Positions 56,053 through 63,759 of a stretch of 64,000 nt of DNA are shown here, piece after piece (position 1 is the first letter of the stretch; every line of letters starts with the position of its first letter). This DNA is from CAVPTL01 sp963794415 (GTDB lineage: Bacteria > Actinomycetota > Thermoleophilia > Gaiellales > JAICJC01): contig CAWCDI010000002.1 in NCBI GenBank assembly GCA_963794415.1, forward strand, positions 62,001 to 126,000. The letters run 5' to 3'. Below the pieces are notes generated by a model that was not told the DNA's origin, searched no databases, and saw nothing but the letters and a program-made list of their open reading frames with translations. A program made the translations under genes and the position numbers.

Positions 56053-58713
56053 CTAGAACATGGTCTGGGTCTTGGCGAAGCTGCCGGCTGCGGGGTTCCC
56101 CGCCGGGTCGGTGATGGTCGCCGCGGGCACGTAGGTGACCGACACGTTCTTCACCACGGCGAGGCTCGCGCAGCCTGCGCCCGTGCACGCCCCGAAGACC
56201 TGCACCGTGAGCGCATCGCCCGCCGTCGCGAGGGTGAGCGTCGATCCCGGCCAGGCGGCGGTCGAACCGTCGAGCGTCACGTAGCCGGCGCTCCCCAGGT
56301 CGAGCGATCCGCTCTGGAAGCTGGGGATGGTCACCGTGTCGTTTGCCCCGGCGCCCGGATCGGTGACGGTGAAGTTGGTGGTCGCGGGGATCGAGCTCGC
56401 CAGCAACGGCTCGCTCCACTCCGACGTGAGCTGGTCGCACTGCTCCACCAGGCCGGCCGTGTTCGGGAGCCCCGCGCAGGCGCCCTTCGAGTTGTGCTGG
56501 TGGCGGAACCCCACGGGCACCGGGCCGGCGCCGTCCATCGGGGCGCTCGCAGCGAACGACGAGTGGTTGCCGGCAGCGTCCTGGATGCCGTTGCCCGCGG
56601 CCAGCGCGATCTTGAACAGGTTGACGGCCGTATCGGGCTGATCCGTCCAGGCGCCCAGGTGGAGGGTCGCGACGCTGCCGCTGACCGTGACCGACTGCAG
56701 CACTCCGCCGCCCGGCACATCGGTGAGCGTCCAGCCCTGCGTGCACGGCGCGGTGCAGGCCGCGAGCGCCTCGTTGAACGTGACCGTCACCGTATCGACG
56801 AACCCGTCGTGGTTCTGGTCGGACATCACCATGCCGGTGAGGGCGGGCGGCGTCTTGTCACCGGTGCCCGGATCGACGACCGTGACCGAGCTCGCCGACG
56901 AGTTGTTGGCCGAGACGGTGTCAACGGCAGACCCGCTGACCGTCGCAGTGTTGCCGACCGTCTGCGGCGTCGCCGGAGCCGTCACCTTGATCGTGATGGT
57001 GGCGCTGGTACCGGACTTCAGGAGGCCGATGCTGCAGCTCACGGCGGTCGTGCCCGTGCAGGTGCCGGTGTCGGTGGTGACCGACGTGGCAGTCAGGGGC
57101 AGGTTGTCGCTGAACTGCGCGGCCGGCTCGTCGGCCGGGCCGTGGTTTGCGACCGTGAAGACGTACGAGAACGATGCGCCCTCATTGACCTTCGCGGCCA
57201 CCGCGGTGGTGACCCCGAGGTCGGCGCCGCCGCCGCTGGCAACCGCGGTGGTCGCCGAGGCCGAGTTGTTGGCGGTGCTGGGATCGGCCGTGGCCGAGCT
57301 GACCGAGACCGTGTTGACGATGGAGCCCGGCGTGTTGGGCGCAAGCGTGATGGCGACCGACGTGCCGGCGGTGGTCACCGTGCCGAGTGCGCACGTGACG
57401 GTGCGCGCCGTGCTGTCGTAGGTGCAGCCCGAGGGAGCGCTCACGAAGTCGAGCCCGGCGGGCAGCGCGTCGGTGAGCGTCGTGGTCTGTGCCGGGTCGG
57501 GGCCGGCGTTGCCCACCTGGGCCGTGTACGTCACGCTCTGGCCGGTGCTCACGTTGGACGGCGACCCGGTGAGGCCCACCGAGAGGTCGGCCGACGTCGC
57601 CGCGCCGGAGTCGGTGAACTGCGCGAAGTTGAAGCGCGGCAGATCGTTCACGCGCGTGAAGTCACCGCCCACGTAGATCTTGTTGGTGCCGAACGCGTCG
57701 ATCCCGAACACGCCGAGGAATCCGGACGTGACCTGCGGCAGCCACGTGGTGTCGAGCGCGCCCGTGCCAGGGTTGGCGCGCACCAGCTGTGAGACGACCG
57801 TGCTGCCGTACTTCAGGAAGTGCCCGCCGAAGTAGGGCGTGCCGTTGAGCACGTCAACGGCCTGGACGTTGCCGTCGGTCTTGATCTCCCAGATCTTCGC
57901 GCCGGTGGCCAGGTTGACTGCGAGCGCCTTGCCGCCCCCGCCGCCGCCGGCGGCGAAGAGGCTGCCGCCGGCTGCGAGGTCCAGCACCGGATAGCTGGGG
58001 TGGTAGACCCCCGCGATGCTCGCCCCGGTCGTGGGATTGAGCGCCGTCAGCTTGCCCTGCGACGTGCCGTTCACGGTGTTGAAGTTGCCCGCCACGTAGA
58101 GCCGGTTGCCGGTCAGCGCGAAGTCGCGCACGAGGTTGTCGGCCGATGCCGTGAACCCGGGGATCGCCGCCCCCGTCGCCGGATTGAGCGCGGCGATGCG
58201 GGTGGTGGGGGTAGTGAACGCGCCGCCGATGTAGAGGTGGTCAGAGGTCACGGCGAGCGCGCGCACGACGTTGTTCGGCCATGCGTACGGCTTCCACGCG
58301 AGCAGCGCCCCGGTGGAGGTGCTGAACGCGGCGATGCGCTTCTGCGTCTTCCCGCCGACCGTGGTGAAGTTGCCTGCGGCGTAGAGCGTGGAGCCGTCGG
58401 GCGACTGCGCCAGCGCGAACACCTCGCCGTTGACTGCCGGCGCGAACGAGGTGGGCTGCCCTGTGGTCGCATCGATGCCAGCCAGGTTCGAGACCGTGGT
58501 GGTCGCCGAGCTGGCGGGATCCTGCAGGCCCGTGAACGTGCCGCCCAGATAGATCGCGTTGCCCACGCGCAGCACCGCATCGACCTTCCCGTTGGTGCCC
58601 CAGGTCGAGTCAGGCGTGACGGGAATGGCCGCCGAGGCGACGGATGCCCCCGCGACGACGATGCAGATCATGGAGACAAGCGCGGCGAGCACGCGGGCAG
58701 GGCGAAACGTCAT
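56053..58713 (-). CDS. Large secreted beta-propeller and DUF11-repeat protein
   Basis: The 886-residue product has a signal peptide (VLAALVSMICIVVAGASVASA). Residues about 35-365 form a beta-propeller of repeated units such as NAIYLGGTFT, STLYAAGNFTTV, DHLYIGGAFTT, NRLYVAGNFNTV and NKIYVGGDFTRV, similar to delta-60 or PQQ-like repeats. Two DUF11 domains follow (about 375-490 and 495-605), with LTDALPAGLDFVS and FSDNLPLTATSV. Then comes a Ca-binding loop DQNHDGFVD and a C-terminal beta domain. No membrane anchor or sorting signal is seen at the C-terminus. A surface or matrix role is likely, but function is unknown. It has one of the clearest promoters in the window. Confidence 0.8.
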   Translation of the reverse strand: MTFRPARVLAALVSMICIVVAGASVASAAIPVTPDSTWGTNGKVDAVLRVGNAIYLGGTFTGLQDPASSATTTVSNLAGIDATTGQPTSFAPAVNGEVFALAQSPDGSTLYAAGNFTTVGGKTQKRIAAFSTSTGALLAWKPYAWPNNVVRALAVTSDHLYIGGAFTTPTTRIAALNPATGAAIPGFTASADNLVRDFALTGNRLYVAGNFNTVNGTSQGKLTALNPTTGASIAGVYHPSYPVLDLAAGGSLFAAGGGGGGKALAVNLATGAKIWEIKTDGNVQAVDVLNGTPYFGGHFLKYGSTVVSQLVRANPGTGALDTTWLPQVTSGFLGVFGIDAFGTNKIYVGGDFTRVNDLPRFNFAQFTDSGAATSADLSVGLTGSPSNVSTGQSVTYTAQVGNAGPDPAQTTTLTDALPAGLDFVSAPSGCTYDSTARTVTCALGTVTTAGTSVAITLAPNTPGSIVNTVSVSSATADPSTANNSASATTAVASGGGADLGVTTAVAAKVNEGASFSYVFTVANHGPADEPAAQFSDNLPLTATSVTTDTGTCTGTTAVSCSIGLLKSGTSATITIKVTAPATPQTVGNTATVSGSAVDTVSANNSSASSVTVVDPGTGDKTPPALTGMVMSDQNHDGFVDTVTVTFNEALAACTAPCTQGWTLTDVPGGGVLQSVTVSGSVATLHLGAWTDQPDTAVNLFKIALAAGNGIQDAAGNHSSFAASAPMDGAGPVPVGFRHQHNSKGACAGLPNTAGLVEQCDQLTSEWSEPLLASSIPATTNFTVTDPGAGANDTVTIPSFQSGSLDLGSAGYVTLDGSTAAWPGSTLTLATAGDALTVQVFGACTGAGCASLAVVKNVSVTYVPAATITDPAGNPAAGSFAKTQTMF

Positions 58714-58769
58714 TCAGGCTCCTTCGAGATGACCGGGGATCGTCGGTTTTGGCACAAATCGACGGATTG

Positions 58770-58798
58770 AGTGTAGATTCGGTCCGATAACCGGTCAA
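58770..58798 (-). promoter_or_regulatory. Sigma-70 type promoter of the DUF11 protein gene
   Basis: Read on the minus strand: TTGACC (-35, 58798-58793), a 17-nt spacer, then TACACT (-10, 58775-58770). The gene starts at 58713, with GAAGGAG just upstream of the ATG, giving a leader of about 50 nt. Confidence 0.7.
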
Positions 58799-58831
58799 GG
58801 CTGCGCCAACAATTTCGCGGGCGGCTCTGCG

Positions 58832-59188
58832 CTAGAACGGGCCGCGCGGGGTGTACGAGCCGCGCGGGGCGCCCACTGCGACGAACGACAAGCCGTCGGG
58901 ACCGGCGATAGGACATCGGGTTGTCTCGGGATCGAACCGGAGGAAGGTGCCCATCGAAACCGGCACGTCCTCCCCGTCGATCCGCCACTTTCCGGAGCCT
59001 GCAACGACCACACTGACTTCTTCCTGACCTGACTCGGCCTCGTTGTGCTCGAAGCCCTCGAGCCCGGCGGGGATGTCGAACCAGTTGATGCCGAAGGCCT
59101 CAGCCCCGAGCACCCGGCGGACGAAGCGAACCGATCCGCCGGGGCCCGAAGGCTCAACCTCTTCGACATGCGCGATGCTGTAGCCCAT
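58832..59188 (-). CDS. Small cupin-domain protein
   Basis: The 118-residue single-domain cupin has a jelly-roll core with the first conserved box GFEHNEAESGQEEVSVVVAGSG, where one His and the Glu could bind metal, and a second box (GPDGLSFVAVGAP) that lacks the usual His. Metal binding may therefore be weak or absent. The role cannot be assigned; small cupins often bind sugars or act in polyketide or hydroxy-acid turnover. It lies 26 nt after the MFS transporter stop and may be co-transcribed with it. Confidence 0.75.
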   Translation of the reverse strand: MGYSIAHVEEVEPSGPGGSVRFVRRVLGAEAFGINWFDIPAGLEGFEHNEAESGQEEVSVVVAGSGKWRIDGEDVPVSMGTFLRFDPETTRCPIAGPDGLSFVAVGAPRGSYTPRGPF

Positions 59189-59214
59189 CGCATCGAGTCA
59201 TACCAAAATCAGAG

Positions 59215-60684
59215 TCACGCCTCTGTAACAATTTCGCGCGTATCCCTGTCACGCGCCGTCCGCGTGGCCCCGGCGCCCTGGCTCTCGAGCACCGTGAACG
59301 CAAGCGCGAGCCCGGCGAGCGCCAGGCCGGCGCCGACCACGAACGCGAGGTGGAACCCGCCCGTGAGCGCGGCCGCCTCCGAGCTGCCGCCGTCACGCAG
59401 CGTCGATGCGCGCCCGCTCGAGAGCGTGGCCAGCACGGCCAGGCCCAGCGCGCCGCCCACCTGCTGGGTGGTGTTGACGAGCCCCGATGCGAGCCCGGAG
59501 TCCTCGGGCGTGGCGCCCGACATCGCGAGCGTCATGAGCGCCGGGAAGCCGAGCCCGGCGCCGATGCCCAGCGCGATGACCGCCGGCAGCACGTCCTGCG
59601 CGTAGCGGCCGTCAACCGGCGCGTGGGCGAACCAGGCGAGGCCCGCCGCGATCAGGACGAGGCCGGGGATGAGGGTGGCGCGGGCGCCGATGCGCGTGAT
59701 GAGCCGCGGCGAGACGAAGAGCGACATGCCGCCGATCGACACCGAGACCGGCAGGAACGCGAGGCCGACCTGCACCGGATCGAAGCCCTGCACCTCCTGC
59801 AGGTAGAGCGCCCCCAGGAAGAACGTCGCGAAGAGCCCCGCGACCATGAAGATCTGGATCGAGTTGGCCCCCACCACGTTTCGCGACCGGAAGATCCGCA
59901 GCGGCATGAGCGGGTTTCGGGCACGCGACTCGCGAAGGACGAATCCGGCCAGAAGCGCGACCGACACCGCCGCGAGGATCAGCGTGCGCGGAGCGCCCCA
60001 GCCGATGTCGGCGGCGCCGACGATGGTGTAGACGCCCAGCATCAGCGAGCCGGTGACGAGCACCGCGCCGGGCACGTCTGCGCCGTGGGCGAGGCCGATG
60101 CCCTGGTCGCGCTCGAGCAGCCGCACGGCGAGGACGCCGGTGACGATGCCGATGGGCAGGTTGATGAAGAAGATCCAGTGCCAGCTGAGCAACTCGGTGA
60201 GGATGCCGCCGGCCAGCAGGCCGATGGATCCGCCGGCCGCGGCCGTGAAGCTGTAGATGCCGATCGCCTTGGCCCGGTCAACCGGCTCGGGGAACATGGT
60301 CACGATCATGCCGAGGATGACGGCCGAGGTCATGGCGCCGCCGATGCCCTGGATGAACCGGGCGGCGATCAGGACGTCGCTGCTCTGCGCGAGCCCGCAG
60401 GCGAGCGAGGCGGCGACGAACACCGTGAGGCCGGTGAGGAAGATCGAGCGGCGCCCGAGCAGGTCACCGAGCCGGCCGGCCAGCAGGAGCAGGCCGCCGA
60501 ACGGGATCAGGTAGGCGTTGACGACCCAGGCGAGGCTCGACTGCGAGAAGCCGAGGTCGGTCTGGATGGCCGGGAGCGCCACGTTCACGACGGTGGCGTC
60601 GAGGATGATCATGAGCATGCCGACGCACAGGACGACCAGTGCGATCCAGCGGTTTTGACGGTCGAGTGCGGGGAGTGCATCCAT
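59215..60684 (-). CDS. MFS drug/proton antiporter, DHA2 (EmrB/QacA) family, 14 membrane helices
   Basis: The 489-residue transporter has the DHA2 pattern: helix 1 with VVLCVGMLMIILDATVVNVALP (motif D1, including the membrane Asp), AGRLGDLLGRRS (motif A) between helices 2 and 3, and the antiporter motif C region FTAAAGGSIGLLAGGILTELLSWHWIFFINLPIG. About 14 hydrophobic segments are visible. It probably exports a toxic compound in exchange for protons. Its upstream region has a perfect palindrome and the MarR gene is encoded just before it, so induction by the exported compound is likely. Confidence 0.88.
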   Translation of the reverse strand: MDALPALDRQNRWIALVVLCVGMLMIILDATVVNVALPAIQTDLGFSQSSLAWVVNAYLIPFGGLLLLAGRLGDLLGRRSIFLTGLTVFVAASLACGLAQSSDVLIAARFIQGIGGAMTSAVILGMIVTMFPEPVDRAKAIGIYSFTAAAGGSIGLLAGGILTELLSWHWIFFINLPIGIVTGVLAVRLLERDQGIGLAHGADVPGAVLVTGSLMLGVYTIVGAADIGWGAPRTLILAAVSVALLAGFVLRESRARNPLMPLRIFRSRNVVGANSIQIFMVAGLFATFFLGALYLQEVQGFDPVQVGLAFLPVSVSIGGMSLFVSPRLITRIGARATLIPGLVLIAAGLAWFAHAPVDGRYAQDVLPAVIALGIGAGLGFPALMTLAMSGATPEDSGLASGLVNTTQQVGGALGLAVLATLSSGRASTLRDGGSSEAAALTGGFHLAFVVGAGLALAGLALAFTVLESQGAGATRTARDRDTREIVTEA

Positions 60685-60731
60685 CTGAAAGCTCCAGTCC
60701 AGGTTCGTGGGACTCGGAACCGTAGCAGATG

Positions 60732-60745
60732 GTTTTGTACAAAAC
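60732..60745. promoter_or_regulatory. Putative MarR operator upstream of the MFS gene
   Basis: GTTTTGTACAAAAC is a perfect 14-bp palindrome located about 50-60 nt upstream of the transporter start. Next to it (60721-60730) is CGTAGCAGAT, which recurs inverted at 61289-61298 upstream of the MarR gene. Shared sequence in both control regions supports co-regulation. Confidence 0.5.
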
Positions 60746-60773
60746 TATTTCGTTCCGGATAATCGTCCGGACG

Positions 60774-61250
60774 CTAGGCGTGTGCTCCCCGCCGCCGCGG
60801 CTGATGCTCGCACTCGCACGGGGTCGAGAGCCGCCCGCCCACCAGCGCGGCAAGCGACTCGACCAGCGCATCGCGATGCTCGGCCGGAAGCCCCGCCAGC
60901 ACGTCGCCCTGCACCCGCTCGATGACCTTCTCGGCCTCGGCCACCTTGCGCTTGCCGGCCGCGGTCACGGTGATCACGCGGGCGCGGCGGTCGGTGGCCG
61001 ACGGGCGCCGCTCGGCCAGGCCAGCGGCCTCCAGCGAATCGACCGTGACGACCATGGTTGTCTTGTCGAGGCCCACGATCTGGGCGAGCTCGGTCTGGGT
61101 CTTCTCGCCCGTGAGCGCCGTTGCCAGCACGCAGTAGCCGCGCGGCACCAGGTCGAGCTCCTCGAGCGCAGCGGTCATCTCGGTGGCAAGCGCGAAGTTG
61201 GCCTGCGAGAGAAGCCAGCTGAGATTGGTATCCAGTGGAGCGAGAGCCAC
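60774..61250 (-). CDS. MarR-family transcription regulator
   Basis: The 158-residue protein starts at GTG 61250. It has the MarR layout: dimerisation helices at both ends, winged helix-turn-helix in the middle with KTQTELAQIVGLDKTTMVVTVDSLEAAGLAERRPSATDRRA-type residues, where DKTTMVVTVDSLE is the recognition helix and the Asp-Arg of SATDRRARV the wing tip. It probably represses the MFS transporter downstream and itself until a ligand binds. An inverted pair (CGTAGCA / TGCTACG) spans about 61257-61298 upstream. Confidence 0.85.
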   Translation of the reverse strand: MALAPLDTNLSWLLSQANFALATEMTAALEELDLVPRGYCVLATALTGEKTQTELAQIVGLDKTTMVVTVDSLEAAGLAERRPSATDRRARVITVTAAGKRKVAEAEKVIERVQGDVLAGLPAEHRDALVESLAALVGGRLSTPCECEHQPRRRGAHA

Positions 61251-61331
61251 GTGTTGATCGTAGCACCAGATGCGCCTGTTGCAAGATGATCTGCTACGGG
61301 ACGTTCTCGGGCGACCTCTGACCCGGGGTGT

Positions 61332-61667
61332 ATGGTCACTCGTGTGACCTGCGCCTGGTGCTCTCATCATGGAACGCATGCGCCGGCCGGGCAGGTGACC
61401 ACCGCCACCGGAACGCGCCGCTGCAGGCGTTGTGCAACCTGCGGCCACGAGGCCACCGAGCAGGTCGAGCGCGAGGCGCGGCAGCTGAGCGAGAAGAACA
61501 TGAAGGCCGGCGCCGCGCTGCTTCGCAGCAACGGCTTCCAACAGACCTCCGACGGCCGCTGGCAGCTGGAGGAGTGGGGCGCAGACGAGCGGCTGACGGC
61601 GTTCGACGCGATCACCGTCGTGCTGCTGAACCGGCAGTGGGCCGGCTCGCTGGGAGGGTACGGCTAG
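61332..61667 (+). CDS. Small zinc-finger-like protein
   Basis: The 111-residue frame starts at ATG 61332 and has two Cys pairs, CAWC and CRRCATC, about 22 residues apart, which could bind one zinc ion. The rest is helical and charged (ATEQVEREARQLSEKNMKAGAALL) with a conserved-looking C-terminal segment rich in Trp and Leu (WQLEEWGADERLTAFDAITVVLL). I do not recognise the family. A hairpin terminator follows 24 nt after the stop. Confidence 0.6.
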   Translation: MVTRVTCAWCSHHGTHAPAGQVTTATGTRRCRRCATCGHEATEQVEREARQLSEKNMKAGAALLRSNGFQQTSDGRWQLEEWGADERLTAFDAITVVLLNRQWAGSLGGYG

Positions 61668-61690
61668 GTCCGTACGGTTTGCCGCACGCA

Positions 61691-61723
61691 CCCGGCCGAG
61701 GCGGGAATCAGCCGTCGGCCGGG
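61691..61723. terminator. Bidirectional hairpin terminator
   Basis: A perfect 9-bp stem (CCCGGCCGA 61691-61699 with TCGGCCGGG 61715-61723) encloses a loop with a further GGC/GCC pairing. It lies between the convergent stops of the zinc-finger-like protein (61667) and the cold-shock gene (61741). Confidence 0.7.
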
Positions 61724-61740
61724 CACGTACAGGCGGAGGA

Positions 61741-61947
61741 CTAGCCTACGAGTACGACGTTGGTCGCCTCGGGGCCTTTAGCACCCTCGCGCGCCTCGAA
61801 CTCGACCTTCGCACCTTCGGGGAGCGACTTAAAGCCGTCGCCACCGATTGCGGAGTGATGGACGAAGAGATCCTTCGATCCCTCGTCGGGCGCGATAAAG
61901 CCGTAACCCTTCGCGTCGTTGAACCACTTCACGGTTCCAGTTGCCAT
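61741..61947 (-). CDS. cspA: Cold-shock protein, CspA family
   Basis: The 68-residue single cold-shock domain has RNP1 KGYGFIAP and RNP2 DLFVHHSAI, the normal length and a strong ribosome site (GGGAGGTG). It binds single-stranded RNA and DNA and melts RNA structure. Codon use departs somewhat from the local GC3 extreme, as common in highly expressed genes. TACTAT (minus strand, 62029-62024) is a likely -10, giving a leader of about 70 nt, shorter than the long cold-regulated leaders of enteric csp genes. Several paralogues are usual, so the gene number is not implied by the symbol. Confidence 0.93.
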   Translation of the reverse strand: MATGTVKWFNDAKGYGFIAPDEGSKDLFVHHSAIGGDGFKSLPEGAKVEFEAREGAKGPEATNVVLVG

Positions 61948-62034
61948 GTAACACCTCCCTACATATTCACGAACGAGTAAGGAAGAGCAGAAGCACAACC
62001 GAACGGACGTTCTCGACGGGCTCATAGTAGCGTA

Positions 62035-62066
62035 CTTTTCGCGAAAAGGTCGTGTTTTCGGCGAAA
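62035..62066. promoter_or_regulatory. Paired TTTTCG/CGAAA palindromes in the csp divergent region
   Basis: TTTTCGCGAAAA (62036-62047, extended by C/G to a perfect 14-bp palindrome 62035-62048) and TTTTCGGCGAAA (62055-62066) are repeated 19 bp apart, nearly two helical turns. The first lies just upstream of the csp -10 element. They look like binding sites for one regulator serving csp and the divergent small zinc protein. Confidence 0.45.
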
Positions 62067-62102
62067 TCCGCCGATAGGCCCCTACATCCACGAGGAGCCA
62101 GC

Positions 62103-62315
62103 ATGATTCAGCAGAAGGAAACGCCGTGCGCAAGCTGCGGGAAGCCCGTCGGAAACGGGGCCGTCAAGATCAGCTTTGCGGGCGGTGAGCCCCGCACGCG
62201 CGAGTACCACTCGGAGTGCTGGGCGCAGGAGTGCCGTGACGCCCGCGTCGCCGCAGGCAAGCCGGCCGTCGCCACGCGCGGCTTCTCGAACTACCGCCGC
62301 CCCAAGGCCTCGTAG
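62103..62315 (+). CDS. Small LIM-like zinc-binding protein
   Basis: The 70-residue protein starts at ATG 62103, with CGAGGAG just upstream; the longer frame from 62052 lacks a site. It carries CASC near the N-terminus and HSECW about 28 residues later, followed by another Cys (QEC), a pattern that can hold one zinc ion. The C-terminus is basic (GFSNYRRPKAS). I know of similar small actinobacterial proteins without function. Divergence from the cold-shock gene suggests shared regulation. Confidence 0.65.
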   Translation: MIQQKETPCASCGKPVGNGAVKISFAGGEPRTREYHSECWAQECRDARVAAGKPAVATRGFSNYRRPKAS

Positions 62316-62365
62316 CCGACGCCGGCCGCTGGCGCCGGGAGCGCCGGGCCGGTAGCCTCGAACGC

Positions 62366-62770
62366 ATGAAGCGCCGAGGATTCGTGGCCGCCGTGCTCGC
62401 ACTGCCGTTCGTCGGCGGCGTCGTGGGCAGGGCCCGGGCCGAGACCAGGCCGGCGCCGGCCGTACCCGCGGTCAGCGCCGAGGAGACGGTCTGGGAGCAC
62501 CTCGACCACTGCTCGTCGTGGGAGGAGACGGTCGTGAAGCTGCGGGCCTACGCCGAGGCCGGCCATGCCGATGCCGACGTGCTGCGGCGGGTCGCAGCCA
62601 CCATCGAGCGGGGCATCTCCAGCGCCGGCCCCGAGCCTGACGGCGTGCTGGGCCTCTACCCCGCCACCGCCCTGATGCTCGCGAGCCTCGAGCACCTCGG
62701 GCAGTACGGCACCGACGGCGAGCGCGACGCGCAGGCGGCGCTCATCCGCCGGCTCACGGAGCGCGCGTAG
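62366..62770 (+). CDS. Exported hypothetical protein (Tat-like or Sec signal)
   Basis: The 134-residue product starts with MKRRGFVAAVLALPFVGGVVGRARA, a signal peptide with a twin-arginine-like KRRGFV start and an ARA cleavage site. The mature part is short, helical and acidic (WEHLDHCSSWEETVVKLRAYAEAGHADADVL). I do not recognise it. Its stop overlaps the start of the metallophosphoesterase-like gene by one base, so the two are probably expressed together and may act together outside the cell. Confidence 0.65.
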   Translation: MKRRGFVAAVLALPFVGGVVGRARAETRPAPAVPAVSAEETVWEHLDHCSSWEETVVKLRAYAEAGHADADVLRRVAATIERGISSAGPEPDGVLGLYPATALMLASLEHLGQYGTDGERDAQAALIRRLTERA

Positions 62771-63759
62771 TGGCAACGGCAGTCGCCCGCGTGGCGTTCG
62801 CAGCCGACTGCGGCGGCGCGAAGAGCTCGAAGATGCCGAAGGTGGCCGCGGCCATCAACGCGGCGTTCGGGCGCTTCGCGGCGAAGTCCCAGACGTGGCT
62901 CATCATCGGCGGCGACGAGTACGACTGGGCCTCGACGGCCACCATGGCGCACTACGACACCTTCCTGAACTCGGCCAACGTCTCCGCCGCCCGCACGGTC
63001 ATGACGCCCGGAAACCACAGCAACGGCCCCGGCGGAGCGACGGCCGGCGACGCGAAGGCGTGGCTCGCCTACAACTCGGCGAAGGGCACGAAGACGCGCA
63101 CCAACGGCGGCTGGATCGACCAGGCCAACGGCATCCCGCTCACCGACCAGTACCTGGACATCGGCGGCATCCGGTTCATCATCGTGAACTCGGGCGGGGT
63201 GAGGAACGCCGACCCCGGCTGGCCCGTGCCGGTCACCGGCGGCCCGGCGGCCGGCAATCCGCGGGTCGCCTGGCTCCGGTCGGCGTGGGCCCCGGGGCGG
63301 GCCAACGTGGTGGTCACCCACCACCCGCGCTGGAGCCGCTACGGCGACAACTGCGACAACCCAACCATGCAGAGCCTGATCAGCGAGATGCGCGGCGTGA
63401 ACGATGCGTCCGGCCCCCACTCGAGCCTGATCCTGCAGGGCCACAGCCACAACATGCAGCTGATGAAGCCGCAGCTGGCAAGCGGCTCCTACCCGGGGAT
63501 CACCAGCGCCGTGATCGGCCTCTGCTCGACCGCGCCCGGGACGCAGGCCGCGCCCGCGGGCAACACCTCGAAGCAGTCCTGGCTCCAGTTTGCGAACCTC
63601 TCGCCCGGCGCCTGCGGGTTCCTGCAGATCGACATCATGAGCGACAGGTCGCTGCAGCTCTCGGTCATCAACGCGGCCGACACGACCGGCAAGCTGATGG
63701 CAAACACGTCAGGCACCGGAGTGACTGGGGCCGCGACCGCCAAGATTCTCACCGCGTAG
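62770..63759 (+). CDS. Calcineurin-like metallophosphoesterase (variant motifs)
   Basis: The 329-residue protein starts at GTG 62770. Motifs in order: AADCGGA (D-x-G instead of D-x-H), GGDEYDWAS (GD motif), PGNHSNGP (GNH), VVTHHPRWS (His) and LQGHSHN (GHxH). The D-x-G form resembles purple acid phosphatases, but the other spacings are closer to general phosphoesterases. No signal peptide is visible, although the preceding coupled gene encodes an exported protein. Substrates could be phosphomonoesters or diesters. Its 3' end overlaps the convergent membrane protein gene by 51 nt. Confidence 0.8.
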   Translation: MATAVARVAFAADCGGAKSSKMPKVAAAINAAFGRFAAKSQTWLIIGGDEYDWASTATMAHYDTFLNSANVSAARTVMTPGNHSNGPGGATAGDAKAWLAYNSAKGTKTRTNGGWIDQANGIPLTDQYLDIGGIRFIIVNSGGVRNADPGWPVPVTGGPAAGNPRVAWLRSAWAPGRANVVVTHHPRWSRYGDNCDNPTMQSLISEMRGVNDASGPHSSLILQGHSHNMQLMKPQLASGSYPGITSAVIGLCSTAPGTQAAPAGNTSKQSWLQFANLSPGACGFLQIDIMSDRSLQLSVINAADTTGKLMANTSGTGVTGAATAKILTA

